DNA of 63,727 bases from Anaerolineales bacterium (GCA_020060465.1 JAGVAD010000004.1:1-63727), one strand, 5' to 3'. Numbered from the stretch's first letter, positions 45,014 through 54,905 are shown. Numbers and translations: made by a program. The notes: generated by a model not told the origin, from the letters alone.

Positions 45014-45176
45014 GCAACCATGTGTGCAGATATGCGCAATTTCAAACCCCGCTTATTGTACCAAACTCCCTGGAGATGGATTACAATTCAAGGTAACGCA
45101 TTGGCGATTTACCCGTTGCGTCAGGCGATCATGATACGTTCGTCATGTCAGAATGGGTACTCCTGGAGAGTGAGGA

Positions 45177-45728
45177 ATGGATGTCAACGCCGACACGGAT
45201 GCCCTTCAGAAGCTGGCTGCGTTGATCCAACGCCGAAATGAGTTGGAAAAAGAGATCAGCGCCATTATCCAACGCCCGGTTGCCCTGAGCTCTCTGGGCG
45301 AGTACATTGCCACACGCATATTCCCTATCCGATTGATAAAAAACGCCGCCCACACAGCGATTGACGGATATTTCTACGCAGGGCCGTTGACATCTTGTTC
45401 GGTAAATATCAAATGGTACGCTATGCGCGAGGGGAACCTGGATATCACCCCCGGCTTTTTGCCAGATTACTATCTGATCCTGGCCGGTCCGCTACCCAGC
45501 ATGACGGCTCAGCTCGGACTGCGCTCGCGCCCCTGGCTGATCGCTTCTGTCCATTTGTTCGATGCTTGCGCTCTTGTAGATGATTTAGCAGAGCGAGGAT
45601 TGAAAGTGGGACCGGCCAGCAGTGTGCGCCGCGAGCTTTGGGACGCAGCGGAGATTTATCCACGCCCCTGTAACCCACTCTACCCGCTCAACGACGAGCA
45701 ACGACGCTTACTCGAGTTGTTCAAATAG
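45177..45728 (+). CDS. Conserved hypothetical protein (possibly DUF6998)
   Basis: 183 residues. Begins with a helical segment LQKLAALIQRRNELEKEISA followed by GRPV-like IIQRPVALSSLGEYIATRIF, and later a charged C-terminal tail NPLYPLNDEQRRLLELF. The combination suggests the DUF6998 group of soluble proteins, which resemble restriction-endonuclease-like hypotheticals, but I cannot confirm it. A GGAATGG box lies near the start. No conserved operon partner. Confidence 0.65.
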   Translation: MDVNADTDALQKLAALIQRRNELEKEISAIIQRPVALSSLGEYIATRIFPIRLIKNAAHTAIDGYFYAGPLTSCSVNIKWYAMREGNLDITPGFLPDYYLILAGPLPSMTAQLGLRSRPWLIASVHLFDACALVDDLAERGLKVGPASSVRRELWDAAEIYPRPCNPLYPLNDEQRRLLELFK

Positions 45729-45776
45729 CTCTTATCCACTCCCTGCTCTACCAATTTTTCAAATGGAGGTATACGC

Positions 45777-47150
45777 ATGACCACATCGCGCTTTCTTCGT
45801 TTTCCCGCCGGCTTCACCTGGGGCGCTACTACCTCGGCGTACCAGATCGAAGGCGCCTGGAACGAGGATGGCAAAGGGCTTTCGATCTGGGATGCTTTCG
45901 TGCGCCAACCTGGGCGCATTGAGCGCGGTGAAACTGGCAACGTGGCTGCTGACCATTATCACCGTTGGCCGCAAGACCTGGCGCTGATGAGCGAACTCGG
46001 CCTGGGGGCTTATTGTTTTTCCATTGCCTGGACGCGCGTTCAACCGGACGGCTACGGCAAAGTGAATCCCGCCGGGCTGGACTTTTATCAGCGGCTGGTG
46101 GATGGCTTGTTGGAGCGCGGCATTCAGCCCTGGTTGATGCTTTATCATTGGGATTTGCCTCTGGCATTGCAAGAACGAGGCGGCTGGGCAGAGCGAGACA
46201 CCACTTTCCGCTTCGCCGACTATGCGCAGATCATCGCCCGTCATCTAGGCGACCGCGTACGTTACTGGGTGACGCACAACGAACCAGCGGTGATCGCCTT
46301 CTTGGGTCATTTCACTGGCGAACATGCGCCTGGCATCCAGGATCCTGTGATCGCTCTACGCGCCGTCCATCATGTGCTGCTCTCACACGGCTACGGCGTC
46401 CAGGCGCTACGCGCCATCTTGCCTGCCAGCGCCCAACTGGGCATCATCCTCAACTTATATCCCGTTTATCCGGCCAGCTCCTCGCCGGAAGACCAGCAGG
46501 CAGCGCAACTCTTCGACGGCGTACAAAACCGCCTCTTCCTCGACGCCCTCTTGCGCGGCCAATATCCGCTGGATGTACTGCAACACTTTACTGGGCTTTT
46601 TCCCGAAGCGCACGATGGAGATCTGGAGATCATTTCCGAACCGATGGATTTTCTGGGGATTAATTATTACACCCGCGCGGTGGTGCGTTACGATCCAAAA
46701 TCCTTGCCCCTACAGGCAGAGCTGTTATTTCCTGAAGGCAATGAGTATTCGCAGATGTGGGAGATCTACCCGCAAGGGTTATACGACCTGCTGACGCGCC
46801 TGCACTTGGATTATCGCGACGCTCCCTTTTGCCCATTGGATTGGTATATTACGGAGAATGGCGTCCCCGTCCCCGATGGCGTGGATTTCGACGGGCGCGT
46901 GCGCGACGAACGACGTATCCGCTTCCTGCGCCGCCACTTAAAGGCGTTGCATCGCGCCATACAGGCCGGCGTCCCCATCCGCGGCTATTTCCACTGGTCG
47001 TTGATGGATAATTTTGAATGGGCTTATGGTTATCGAATGCGCTTCGGGCTAATTTACGTGGATTGGGAGACTCAGCAGCGCATCATCAAAGACAGCGGGC
47101 GTTTTTACGCTGAAGTGATCCGCAGAAATGCATTGGAGACAGCCGAATGA
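45777..47150 (+). CDS. GH1 family beta-glycosidase
   Basis: 457 residues, TIM barrel. The acid/base Glu is in THNEP (residue 169) and the nucleophile Glu in YITENG (residue 360). The N-terminus FPAGFTWGATTSAYQIEGAW is the GH1 signature, and no signal peptide is present, so it is cytosolic. It hydrolyses beta-glucosides or beta-galactosides. GGAGG lies about eight bases before the ATG. A small GNAT-like fragment overlaps its stop codon. Confidence 0.95.
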   Translation: MTTSRFLRFPAGFTWGATTSAYQIEGAWNEDGKGLSIWDAFVRQPGRIERGETGNVAADHYHRWPQDLALMSELGLGAYCFSIAWTRVQPDGYGKVNPAGLDFYQRLVDGLLERGIQPWLMLYHWDLPLALQERGGWAERDTTFRFADYAQIIARHLGDRVRYWVTHNEPAVIAFLGHFTGEHAPGIQDPVIALRAVHHVLLSHGYGVQALRAILPASAQLGIILNLYPVYPASSSPEDQQAAQLFDGVQNRLFLDALLRGQYPLDVLQHFTGLFPEAHDGDLEIISEPMDFLGINYYTRAVVRYDPKSLPLQAELLFPEGNEYSQMWEIYPQGLYDLLTRLHLDYRDAPFCPLDWYITENGVPVPDGVDFDGRVRDERRIRFLRRHLKALHRAIQAGVPIRGYFHWSLMDNFEWAYGYRMRFGLIYVDWETQQRIIKDSGRFYAEVIRRNALETAE

Positions 47151-47326
47151 CAACCATGCTTCTAGAATCGCCGCGTTTACTGAACGTCCCCGCGCAGCGC
47201 ACGTTGGAAAAGCTGAACTTCCGCCGCGAGGCGCACTTCGTCGAGAATTTGTGGTTTCCCGGCCGTTGGAGCAGCGAATACTGGTACGCTATATTGGAAC
47301 GAGAGTGGTTTCGCCAGGCGCAATAA
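47147..47326 (+). pseudogene. Remnant of a GNAT acetyltransferase C-terminus
   Basis: 59 residues beginning in an ATGA overlap with the GH1 stop. From residue 13 the sequence NVPAQRTLEKLNFRREAHF followed by GRWSSEYWYAILEREW matches the last quarter of RimJ/RimL-type GNAT acetyltransferases (the N-x-x-S-x-x-x-L-E-K-L-G-F region). The acetyl-CoA-binding part is absent. It is either a decayed gene or a short translated leftover. Confidence 0.55.
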
Positions 47327-47348
47327 TCTAGCGCCTGGCTTAAAAAAC

Positions 47349-48107
47349 TTAGTGCGACAAAATCTGCGACAAAAACAACTTGGTGCGGTCTTCCTGAGGG
47401 TCATTGAAGATTTGGTCGGGTGTGCCGCTCTCCACGATCAGACCCTGGTCGAAGAATACCATGCGGTTCGCCACCGCGCGGGCAAAGCTCATCTCGTGGC
47501 TCACTACCAGCATGGTCATACCCGATTCAGCCAGACTTACCATTACATCCAACACTTCTTTGATCATCTCTGGGTCAAGAGCCGAGGTGGGTTCATCAAA
47601 GAGCATGATCTTGGGCTGCATAGCCAGAGCGCGAGCAATAGCCACGCGTTGCTGCTGACCGCCGGAAAGCTGCCCTGGGTACTTTTGCGCCTGTTCGGGG
47701 ATACCCACCCGTTCCAACAATTGCATGGCGATCTCCTCGGCTTTTTCGCGCGGCCACTTGCGCACACGGATCGGCGCCAAGGTGATGTTATCCATCACAG
47801 TCATATGCGGGAACAGGTTAAACGACTGGAAGACCATACCGGTCTCCATGCGCACCTGCTCGATGTTGCGCACATCGCGCGTCAGCTCGATGCCGTCCAC
47901 AATGATCGTGCCTTGCTGATGCTCTTCCAGGCGGTTCAACGTGCGGATGAAAGTAGATTTACCCGAACCAGAAGGCCCAAAGATGACGACTACTTCGCCT
48001 TTGCGCACTTCCATAGTAATACCGCGCAAAGCGTGAAAACGGCCATACCACTTATGTACATCGCGAGCGATGATGATGGGGTCTGCATTGCTGGACTCTC
48101 GGCTCAT
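47349..48107 (-). CDS. Polar amino acid ABC transporter ATP-binding protein
   Basis: 252 residues, GlnQ/HisP type. Walker [10 protein letters not shown], signature [15 protein letters not shown], Walker [14 protein letters not shown] and the switch His in VVSHEM are intact. The N-terminus [20 protein letters not shown] is typical of amino-acid importers. No permease or solute-binding gene lies beside it, so it must serve a transporter encoded elsewhere. Confidence 0.93.
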   Translation of the reverse strand: MSRESSNADPIIIARDVHKWYGRFHALRGITMEVRKGEVVVIFGPSGSGKSTFIRTLNRLEEHQQGTIIVDGIELTRDVRNIEQVRMETGMVFQSFNLFPHMTVMDNITLAPIRVRKWPREKAEEIAMQLLERVGIPEQAQKYPGQLSGGQQQRVAIARALAMQPKIMLFDEPTSALDPEMIKEVLDVMVSLAESGMTMLVVSHEMSFARAVANRMVFFDQGLIVESGTPDQIFNDPQEDRTKLFLSQILSH

Positions 48108-48243
48108 GACGGTCTCCTTAATCTGGCGCGTGGCTGTTTTCCACCAGGCGGGTTTATCAGCCTATAAACGTTCCCCAATTGTAGCATTTTCCGGGCAAAT
48201 TATGGGAATAAAATTGAGCATTAACACTACATCGCCCTTGAAA

Positions 48244-48723
48244 TCAACCGCGAGCAAAATCCACCAAAGCCGCCCCACATAACTCAACCAGGGCTTCTAC
48301 CGGCAGACGAATATTCAGGCCGCGTTGCCCACCGGAGATGTAAATTTCATCAAAGAGCAGAGCGGCTTCATCTATAACCACTTGAAAGCCACGGTTAAGC
48401 AGCGCCAGCGGTGAGATGCCGCCAGCCTGAAGGCCGGTCAACTGTTCAGCTTCCTTTTGAGTAGGAATAGCCAGTCTCTTCTCGCCCAGGGCAGCAGCCA
48501 GCGCCTTGAGATCCACCTCTAACGTGCCTGGCGTCAACGCCAGGATGGGTTTCCCCTTCTCTGGGCGAACCACTACGATGGTCTTGAACACCTGATCGGC
48601 GGGAACGCCCAGGTATGCCGCAGCTTCCACTGCACCCAGCTTTTCTGCAGGTAATTCGAACGCCTGATAGGGAACGTGATGGGCATCCAACAAGCGAGTG
48701 ACATTATTTCGGATAACCGTCAT
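48244..48723 (-). CDS. ybaK: YbaK/EbsC-type Cys-tRNA(Pro) deacylase
   Basis: 159 residues, the YbaK/ProX editing domain. It removes cysteine or other wrong amino acids from tRNA-Pro. Family segments are YLGVPADQVFKTIVV, the LALLNRGFQVVID loop and ISGGQRGLNIRLP. The start overlaps the stop of the histidine kinase gene, so it is the last gene of that operon. Confidence 0.9.
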   Translation of the reverse strand: MTVIRNNVTRLLDAHHVPYQAFELPAEKLGAVEAAAYLGVPADQVFKTIVVVRPEKGKPILALTPGTLEVDLKALAAALGEKRLAIPTQKEAEQLTGLQAGGISPLALLNRGFQVVIDEAALLFDEIYISGGQRGLNIRLPVEALVELCGAALVDFARG

Positions 48724-50129
48724 AAAGCTCTTCCACGGGAATTATTATTGCTTTTTTCTGTCGGTAGCGTCAGAATAAATTCCGCGCCTCCTTGCGGATG
48801 ATTTCTCGCTTCTAAAGTCCCGTCATGCGCCTCTGCCAACTGGCGGGCAATAGCCAACCCCAGCCCAGAGCCACCCTCCGCCCGACTGCGAGCGCGGTCT
48901 ACGCGGTAAAAACGCTCGAACACCCGATCCAGCGCCTCCGGGGGAATTCCGGGACCTGTGTCGCGCACACTCACAATTGCACGGCCAGGCAGAGTCTGCG
49001 CTCGCACACTGATCTCGCCCTCTTCTGGCGTATAGCGCAACGCGTTAGAAAGCAAGTTGGTTAAAATCTGTTCGATGCGCAACGCGTCCACCTGAATGCG
49101 CAATGTCTCCAAGCCAGGATGTTCGAAACGCAAAGTGATGCGACGCGGGTCAGCCTGTGGGTGGAATTGTTCCACCAGGCGGCTGATCAAGGCAATTAGA
49201 TCAGTGGGGCTAAATTCCAGCTTGAGCTGACCGGAATCCGCCATCGCCAATGTGCGCAAATCCTCCACCAGGCGGGTGAGCGCGAGGTTCTGCTCCAACA
49301 CCGGCTGCAAGTTTTCCGCGCTCAGCGGATAGATGCCGTCTTGCAGGGCTTCCAGATGTGCGCGTTGCACCGCCAGAGGGGTGCGTAGTTCATGAGCGAT
49401 GTCGGCGGTCAGGGCGCGGCGACTACTTTCAGCCTGCTGCAAAGAAGCTGCCATGCGGTTGAAAGCCTGCGCCAGGTCAGCCAGTTCATCATTGCCACGC
49501 GCCTGGACGCGTTGTGAGAGGTCACCTTCACCCAAACGGCGTGCGGCGCGGGTTAGCTCACGCACCGGGCGCATCAGGCTGTAGGCAAGCAATAAAGCCA
49601 GCAGCAACGAAAGGCCGCCGGCGATCAGCCCCGCAGTGAGGGCGGCGCGGGTTAATCGCCCAAGCAGGAAGGCTTCATCAGCCTGGGTGAAAGCCATTCC
49701 GCCCGTCGCCAGCAAATAACCCACCGTGCGCCCACCCACCTTCAGGGGGATCGCGGCGCTTATTTCGGCGCGGCTCAGCGACCCAACGGGCGAGACTTGT
49801 TGAGAATCGTACACCAGGCGGCCTTCGGCGTCCGCCAACCGCAGCGACTGATCCATCATCATACCGTGGCCCATACCACCCATGCCTGCGCCATAGCCGC
49901 GTTGGGCGCGGCGACCAGGTGGCTCAAGCAAGCTTTCCACGCCCTGCCATGAACCATTCTGGCGATAATAGTCCTGCAGAGCGCTCACCAGGTCTTGCAT
50001 ATCCACCATACCGCCTGGGAACATAAAGGCGCGCACCTCGCTGGCCGCGCCTTGCCGCGCCAGGATCACCACACTGACCACTGCGGTCAGCGCCACCAAA
50101 GCAAAAGACAAGATTAGCCGCAAGCGCAT
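48720..50129 (-). CDS. Sensor histidine kinase with Met/His-rich sensor loop
   Basis: 469 residues. Two membrane helices (about 5-25 and 165-190) bracket a sensor domain that includes GAGMGGMGHGMMM at about 80-92, a possible copper- or silver-binding stretch. Then HAMP (SLMRPVRELTRAARRLGEGD), the phospho-acceptor His in LTADIAHELRTPLAVQ, and the ATPase domain with N (LLSNALRYTPEEG), DTGPGIPPE and GSGLGLAIARQLAEAH. It pairs with the adjacent response regulator. Confidence 0.93.
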   Translation of the reverse strand: MRLRLILSFALVALTAVVSVVILARQGAASEVRAFMFPGGMVDMQDLVSALQDYYRQNGSWQGVESLLEPPGRRAQRGYGAGMGGMGHGMMMDQSLRLADAEGRLVYDSQQVSPVGSLSRAEISAAIPLKVGGRTVGYLLATGGMAFTQADEAFLLGRLTRAALTAGLIAGGLSLLLALLLAYSLMRPVRELTRAARRLGEGDLSQRVQARGNDELADLAQAFNRMAASLQQAESSRRALTADIAHELRTPLAVQRAHLEALQDGIYPLSAENLQPVLEQNLALTRLVEDLRTLAMADSGQLKLEFSPTDLIALISRLVEQFHPQADPRRITLRFEHPGLETLRIQVDALRIEQILTNLLSNALRYTPEEGEISVRAQTLPGRAIVSVRDTGPGIPPEALDRVFERFYRVDRARSRAEGGSGLGLAIARQLAEAHDGTLEARNHPQGGAEFILTLPTEKSNNNSRGRAL

Positions 50130-50159
50130 GGGATGCTCAACTTTCGCGACGCGAGGCGC

Positions 50160-50840
50160 TTATTGACGGGCAAAGCGATACCCCACGCCAAAAACAGTCT
50201 CAATATATTGCGGATTGCGTGGGTCGCTCTCCAGCTTGGCGCGCAAGTTTTTGATGTGCGCATCTATGGTGCGCTCGTACCCTTCGTAGGCTGTTCCCTG
50301 GCTGGCTTCCAACAGTTGCAAGCGAGTGAACGCGCGGCCAGGCTGGGCAGCCAGCGCGGCCAGCAGATTAAATTCGGTTGGAGTCAACTCCAGCGGTTCG
50401 CCATTACGACGCACCGTATGCCCATCCAGGTCAATCTCCAGGTCGGCGACGCGCAGCAGGCGCGCTGGTGCAGCAGCGGATTCGGCGCGGCGCAACAAAG
50501 CGCGCGCTCTCGCCACCACCACGCGCGGCGAAAATGGCTTGGTGATGTAATCGTCTGCGCCTAACTCCAGACCAATGAGCTGGTCAGTCTCTTCCACACG
50601 TGCAGTGAGCATAATGATCGGCGTATTAGACTTGCGGCGGATTTGGCGCGCCACATCCAAACCATCCATACCGGGCAGGTTTAAATCCAGGATAACCAGA
50701 TCCGGTTGGCGGTTCTCCCAGGCAGCCAATCCAGTATCACCGCGATAGGCGGCAATCACACTGAAACCGGCCTGCTCAAGATAGGAACGCAGCACTTTGA
50801 CCAGTTCAACTTCGTCTTCGATAATCAGGATGACAGCCAT
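50160..50840 (-). CDS. OmpR/PhoB-family response regulator
   Basis: 226 residues. Receiver domain with acidic pocket (IIEDEVEL), phospho-Asp in DLVILDLNLPGMDG and Lys in DDYITKPF, then a winged-helix OmpR domain (LELTPTEFNLLAALA to RTIDAHIKNLRAKLESDP, ending FGVGYRFA). It starts 30 bp ahead of the kinase gene and receives its phosphate. Confidence 0.95.
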   Translation of the reverse strand: MAVILIIEDEVELVKVLRSYLEQAGFSVIAAYRGDTGLAAWENRQPDLVILDLNLPGMDGLDVARQIRRKSNTPIIMLTARVEETDQLIGLELGADDYITKPFSPRVVVARARALLRRAESAAAPARLLRVADLEIDLDGHTVRRNGEPLELTPTEFNLLAALAAQPGRAFTRLQLLEASQGTAYEGYERTIDAHIKNLRAKLESDPRNPQYIETVFGVGYRFARQ

Positions 50841-50896
50841 GGAGGAGGCAAGCAGATAGGCATTTCAATGGATAGGCGACTTTCCGCCAGGTGCAT

Positions 50897-51226
50897 TTAA
50901 AAGATACTGCACACCTTCTGGCGAAACCAGGCAATGTTTTCGACATCCAGGCAATAGCAGGTAGCTGGGCCCTCGGTTTCACCTTCGATCCAGCCCGCCT
51001 CACGCAAAACTTTGAGATGCTGCGATACAGTGGACTGCGCCAGCGGGAGATATTCGACGATATCGCTGGTGATACAACCGGGATGGGTGAGTAAAAACTT
51101 GAGGATCTCAAAGCGCACCGGGTTGCCCAAAGCTTTGAACATCTGCACCAGGCGATCTTGCTCCTCGCCGTGGATATCCAACGTGCAGCATCCAATCATT
51201 TGTACTTTTAGAAGGTCTTTGTCCAT
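50897..51226 (-). CDS. ArsR-family metal-type repressor
   Basis: 109 residues from the ATG at 51226 (a TTG at 51238 is also in frame). Winged helix: RLVQMFKALGNPVRFEILKF, then VEYLPLAQSTVSQHLKVLRE as recognition region, and a wing. Cys pairs at the N-terminus (IGCCTLD) and near the C-terminus (ATCYCLD) could bind a thiophilic metal or act as a redox switch. A strong promoter with an inverted repeat lies just upstream, fitting autorepression. It is the first gene of an operon with the two-component pair. Confidence 0.88.
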   Translation of the reverse strand: MDKDLLKVQMIGCCTLDIHGEEQDRLVQMFKALGNPVRFEILKFLLTHPGCITSDIVEYLPLAQSTVSQHLKVLREAGWIEGETEGPATCYCLDVENIAWFRQKVCSIF

Positions 51227-51236
51227 AGCACCGCTC

Positions 51237-51284
51237 AAATCGCAATATCACGATTTAGTATAAATGGAAACCGCAGTTTGTCAA
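51237..51284 (-). promoter_or_regulatory. Promoter and operator of the arsR operon
   Basis: On the minus strand TTGACA (51284-51279), 16 bp, then TATACT (51262-51257). Just downstream AAATCG-N8-CGATTT forms a perfect inverted repeat at 51237-51256, covering the likely transcription start. Confidence 0.75.
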
Positions 51285-51335
51285 GGGGCGCTCCTCCCCA
51301 AATCTTGCTCTTTGGAAACTTACTGATGACGCGCT

Positions 51336-51372
51336 CCTCCCCCAAATTCCATATCTTGGAATTCGGGGGAGG
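51336..51372 (-). terminator. Hairpin after the Met-rich secreted protein gene
   Basis: Fifteen-bp stem with one mismatch, CCTCCCCCAAATTCC at 51336-51350 with GGAATTCGGGGGAGG at 51358-51372. No T-run follows, so termination is likely but unproven. Another copy of GCGCTCCTCCCC lies at 51288-51299, just after the arsR promoter. Confidence 0.5.
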
Positions 51373-51390
51373 CAGGAGGGGGTCAAGATA

Positions 51391-51960
51391 TTACCCGTTG
51401 TTGGAAGGCGTTGGCTGAGCTGGCGGGGTGTTCCAACGCCCGCCGCCGCGGCCAAAGCCACCCGGCCCAAAGCCGCCGCCCATGCCAGGGCAACCAGCAC
51501 CGCCCGCGCTGCCCCACATGCCCTGCATACGGCTGAGCATCCAATCCGCCTGAGCCTGAGTAATCACGCCGTCAGCAACCATCTGCGCCAGCGCTTTTTG
51601 GCGCGCTTCCAGCATTAAGCTCTGGAACTGTTCCAGGGTGAAGCCCTTTTCCTGAGCCACCAGCCACATCGTCTTGCCAGCGGCCAGTTCTGCGTTCAAC
51701 TGTTCAACAGTCATACCCAACGCTTCTGCCATCGCTGTGGTCATGTACTCATGCATCGGACCATAAGCCTGAGCTGAGCCCCAACCGCCCATCATTCCAC
51801 CCCTAAAGCCACCCATCATCCCACCGCCACGGCCATAAGCAGAGCCCGGTCCCAGGGGATTGGTCGGCGGGGTTGGCGTCTGAGCGTAAGCGTAACCCGC
51901 CGCGCCTAAAGCGGCCAAAACGACAAATGTAGCAACTGCAATCAACACGATCTTTTTCAT
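51391..51960 (-). CDS. Secreted Met/Gly-rich small protein
   Basis: 189 residues from the ATG at 51960, with GGAG eight bases upstream. Signal peptide at 1-26 (KKIVLIAVATFVVLAALGAA). Residues about 44-59 are a Gly/Met-rich stretch (GGGMMGGFRGGMMGGW). A helical DUF2680-like middle follows (EALGMTVEQLNAELAAGKT, then VADGVITQAQADWMLSRMQ). The tail is Gly/Pro-rich. The Met-rich stretch resembles the sensor loop of the nearby histidine kinase. A role in copper or silver handling is a guess from composition. Confidence 0.75.
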   Translation of the reverse strand: MKKIVLIAVATFVVLAALGAAGYAYAQTPTPPTNPLGPGSAYGRGGGMMGGFRGGMMGGWGSAQAYGPMHEYMTTAMAEALGMTVEQLNAELAAGKTMWLVAQEKGFTLEQFQSLMLEARQKALAQMVADGVITQAQADWMLSRMQGMWGSAGGAGCPGMGGGFGPGGFGRGGGRWNTPPAQPTPSNNG

Positions 51961-52094
51961 TTTCGACACTCCTTCATGTGTGTTCACGATATGTGAGAAT
52001 TGACGATCTCGATGCTCCTAGGATAGCAAACACTTATGAAGAAGTTGTGAACCTGGAACGAAGAGGGTGTGAATTTTTTACTGCGCCGGAGCAA

Positions 52095-52913
52095 TTACAG
52101 GTGCGTCCCACCTGTATCCCGCGTCAGACGATGAGCAACCAGAATCGGGATGAAGGTCAGCAGAATAACAAAGATCGCTACCACATTGGTTACCGGACGA
52201 TCGCGCGGCCGGGTAAGTTGGCTGAAAATCCAGATCGGCAAGGTCATCTGCTGACCAGCAGTAAAGGTGGTCACAATGACTTCATCGAAGGAAAGCGCAA
52301 AAGCCAGCATTCCTCCAGCCAGTAAGGCGGTAGCCAGATGCGGCAACACCACATAACGAAAGGTCTGAATGCCGTTTGCCCCCAGATCCATTGAAGCCTC
52401 GATGAGCGAATGACCAAAGCGGCGCAGTCGCGCCAGCACATTGTTATACACCACCACCATACAGAAAGTCGCATGACCCAAAACGATCGTCCAAAAGCTG
52501 AACGGTATCTCGCCAATGCTGATCGCTGAGCGCAAGGCAATGCCGGTGACGATCCCCGGCAAAGCCAACGGCAACACCAGCAAGACAGAGATAGTTTCGC
52601 GCCCGAAAAACTTGCTGCGATACACCGCCGCAGCCGCCAGCGAACCAAGCAGCAACGCCGCGATCGTGGCTATTCCTGCCACGCGCAGCGAAAGTCCTAA
52701 TGCAGCCCAGAAATCTTGCCGCCCAAAAGCCACTGCAAACCAGCGTGTGGTAAAACCAGGCGGCGGGAAGCTGTAGGTCGCCTCATCCGTCGTGAATGCA
52801 TACAGCAAAATAATCCAGACCGGAATGTGAAGAAAGAGCAACGCTGCAGCCGCAGCGATCTTAAGAGGCAAGGATGCCTTCTCTGCAGTGGGGTCGCTTA
52901 TCCTAAAGCGCAT
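52095..52913 (-). CDS. potC: Polyamine-type ABC transporter permease PotC
   Basis: 272 residues, six membrane segments of the binding-protein-dependent permease fold. The EAA-type cytosolic loop is [20 protein letters not shown]. It starts 11 bp inside the potB gene. Together with PotB it forms the membrane channel for spermidine/putrescine or a related cation. Confidence 0.9.
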   Translation of the reverse strand: MRFRISDPTAEKASLPLKIAAAAALLFLHIPVWIILLYAFTTDEATYSFPPPGFTTRWFAVAFGRQDFWAALGLSLRVAGIATIAALLLGSLAAAAVYRSKFFGRETISVLLVLPLALPGIVTGIALRSAISIGEIPFSFWTIVLGHATFCMVVVYNNVLARLRRFGHSLIEASMDLGANGIQTFRYVVLPHLATALLAGGMLAFALSFDEVIVTTFTAGQQMTLPIWIFSQLTRPRDRPVTNVVAIFVILLTFIPILVAHRLTRDTGGTHL

Positions 52914-53853
52914 CGAAAGCTCCCAACTTGCGCGCGATCAGAAGATAAACGACCATAATGACGATGGGCACCATCGTAAAAGCCGCCGCTAAAGGCAGGT
53001 TGCCGGAGGTTCCCTGATGCGAAAGTACCGCCTGCCCAATGAAAAAACTGGAATTGCCCAACGAAGCCGGGACGATAAAATCCCCCATGGTCAGCGAAAA
53101 AGTAAAAATTGAACCAGCTACCACACCAGGAAAAGCCAGCGGCAGGGTCACCCGCCGAAAAGTCTGACCTGGACGCGCTCCCAAATCGCCCGAGGCTTCA
53201 ATCAATGATTTTGGCACGCGCTCCAGCGCCGCCTGGATCGGTAAAATCATGTACGGAAGCCAGACATAGAGAAAAACGATAAAGATGCCTATGGGCGACA
53301 GCGACAGCGATGGCCCACCAATCGCCGGCAGATTTAGCAAGAACTGTAGCGTCTGACTCAATCCTACCTGGGCGATAGTCCAGCTTAGAATGCCCTCCTT
53401 CGCCAGGATCAGCTTCCATGCGTAAACGCGCACCAGATAGCTCGACCAGAGCGGCAGCAACACCGCCAGGTATAACCAGCCTTTTGCGCGCGGCGAGGCA
53501 TGGCGAGCAATAAAATACGCCAGCGGAAACGCCAGCAGCGCAGCCGCCAACGTGACGGCAATCGCCATCCCAACCGTGCGCAGGACGATGTCCATGTTGG
53601 CTGGCGTAAGGAGCTGGGCATAGGTCTTCAGCGTGAATTGACGTACCACCAAGCCGGTAAAGTCATCCAGGCTGTAAAAACTGTTGACCAGCAGAGCAAT
53701 CAGCGATCCGAGATAGACGACCACCATCCATAACAACGGCGGTCCGAGCAAGATAGACAGCAAGAGATTCGGACGCAAGTAGATATAGGTAGAGAGGCGA
53801 GAGCCAAACGAGCGCTCGCGTCGAACGCCAGCGGAGGCATCTATTGCAGTCAT
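52903..53853 (-). CDS. potB: Polyamine-type ABC transporter permease PotB
   Basis: 316 residues from the ATG at 53853, which overlaps the potA stop (ATGA) and has GGGAGAG upstream. A longer upstream frame exists but would lie over potA. Six membrane segments; the EAA loop is [20 protein letters not shown]. Paralogue of the adjacent PotC. Confidence 0.9.
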   Translation of the reverse strand: MTAIDASAGVRRERSFGSRLSTYIYLRPNLLLSILLGPPLLWMVVVYLGSLIALLVNSFYSLDDFTGLVVRQFTLKTYAQLLTPANMDIVLRTVGMAIAVTLAAALLAFPLAYFIARHASPRAKGWLYLAVLLPLWSSYLVRVYAWKLILAKEGILSWTIAQVGLSQTLQFLLNLPAIGGPSLSLSPIGIFIVFLYVWLPYMILPIQAALERVPKSLIEASGDLGARPGQTFRRVTLPLAFPGVVAGSIFTFSLTMGDFIVPASLGNSSFFIGQAVLSHQGTSGNLPLAAAFTMVPIVIMVVYLLIARKLGAFDAL

Positions 53854-54902
53854 ACCGTCTCTCCCGGCTCGCTCAAATAGCGGTTGGCGCTGCGCGACCA
53901 GATCAGACGCGCAGGCTGATTGCGCACCGCAAGCGCCTCGTTGCGGGTGGTATTCAGGTTCTGTTGAACAACAATCAGCTCGCCGCCTACATCCAACGAC
54001 AGGACATAGCGCGTATACAGCCCCAAATAAATCACATCGCGCACACAGGCATCCACGGCGCATTCATCCTGGGAAAATCGGGTCCCTGGAGCAACAATAC
54101 GGATTTTCTCCGGGCGCACCGAAAAGGTCAGCGGCGAGCCAGTGATGGCTTGCGCTACCTCACCGCTGACCAGGTTGGTGACGCCAACAAAGCTGGCTAC
54201 AAAGGGCGAGGTGGGGTTCTCATATACGTCCGCCGGAGACCCCACCTGCTCGATCTTGCCGTGATTGAATACAGCCAGACGGTCGCTCATGGTGAGAGCT
54301 TCCTCCTGGTCATGCGTCACGTAGATGAAGGTGATACCTACACGCTGCTGGATAGCTTTAAGCTCGAGTTGCATCTGCTGGCGCAGCTTCAAATCCAACG
54401 CACCCAGCGGCTCATCGAGCAACAGCACACGTGGATGGTTGATCAACGCTCGCGCCAGAGCAACGCGCTGGCGTTGCCCACCGGAGAGTTGCGAGGGTCT
54501 GCGCCCCTCCATGCCAGTCAGGCGCACCAGGTCGAGAATCTCTCCCACTCGTCGCTCGCGCTCCGCTTTAGGCGTTTTCCTGATCATCAACCCATAAGCC
54601 ACGTTCTCGCCCACCGTCATGTGGGGGAACAGAGCATAGTCCTGAAAAACGGTGTTCACATCCCGCTCATAAGGCGGCAAATGCGAGACATCCACGCCGT
54701 GGAGCAGAATGCGCCCTGCGGTCGGTCGTTCGAACCCGGCGATCATGCGCAAACAGGTAGTCTTCCCCGAACCGGATGGGCCGAGCAAAGTAAAGAACTC
54801 GCCGTCTAGCACATCAAGGCTGACGTCATCCACTGCCTTGACCTCGCCAAAATGACGGCTGACGCGCTCAAAGCGGATAGCAACCTGTAGGTGGTCGGAC
54901 AT
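53850..54902 (-). CDS. potA: Polyamine-type ABC transporter ATP-binding protein PotA
   Basis: 350 residues. Walker A GPSGSGKTT, signature LSGGQRQRVALARAL, Walker B VLLLDEPLGALD and His in VTHDQEEAL. The C-terminal TOBE domain (FSVRPEKIRIVAPG) is the regulatory part typical of the spermidine/maltose group. It lies between potD and potB. Confidence 0.93.
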   Translation of the reverse strand: MSDHLQVAIRFERVSRHFGEVKAVDDVSLDVLDGEFFTLLGPSGSGKTTCLRMIAGFERPTAGRILLHGVDVSHLPPYERDVNTVFQDYALFPHMTVGENVAYGLMIRKTPKAERERRVGEILDLVRLTGMEGRRPSQLSGGQRQRVALARALINHPRVLLLDEPLGALDLKLRQQMQLELKAIQQRVGITFIYVTHDQEEALTMSDRLAVFNHGKIEQVGSPADVYENPTSPFVASFVGVTNLVSGEVAQAITGSPLTFSVRPEKIRIVAPGTRFSQDECAVDACVRDVIYLGLYTRYVLSLDVGGELIVVQQNLNTTRNEALAVRNQPARLIWSRSANRYLSEPGETV

Positions 54903-54905
54903 GCG

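Noticed and set aside
47313..47339. Nine-bp hairpin GCCAGGCGC/GCGCCTGGC at the end of the GNAT remnant, considered as a terminator.
   Set aside because: It is followed by TTAAAAAA on the plus strand and no T-run on the minus strand, so intrinsic termination is not supported.
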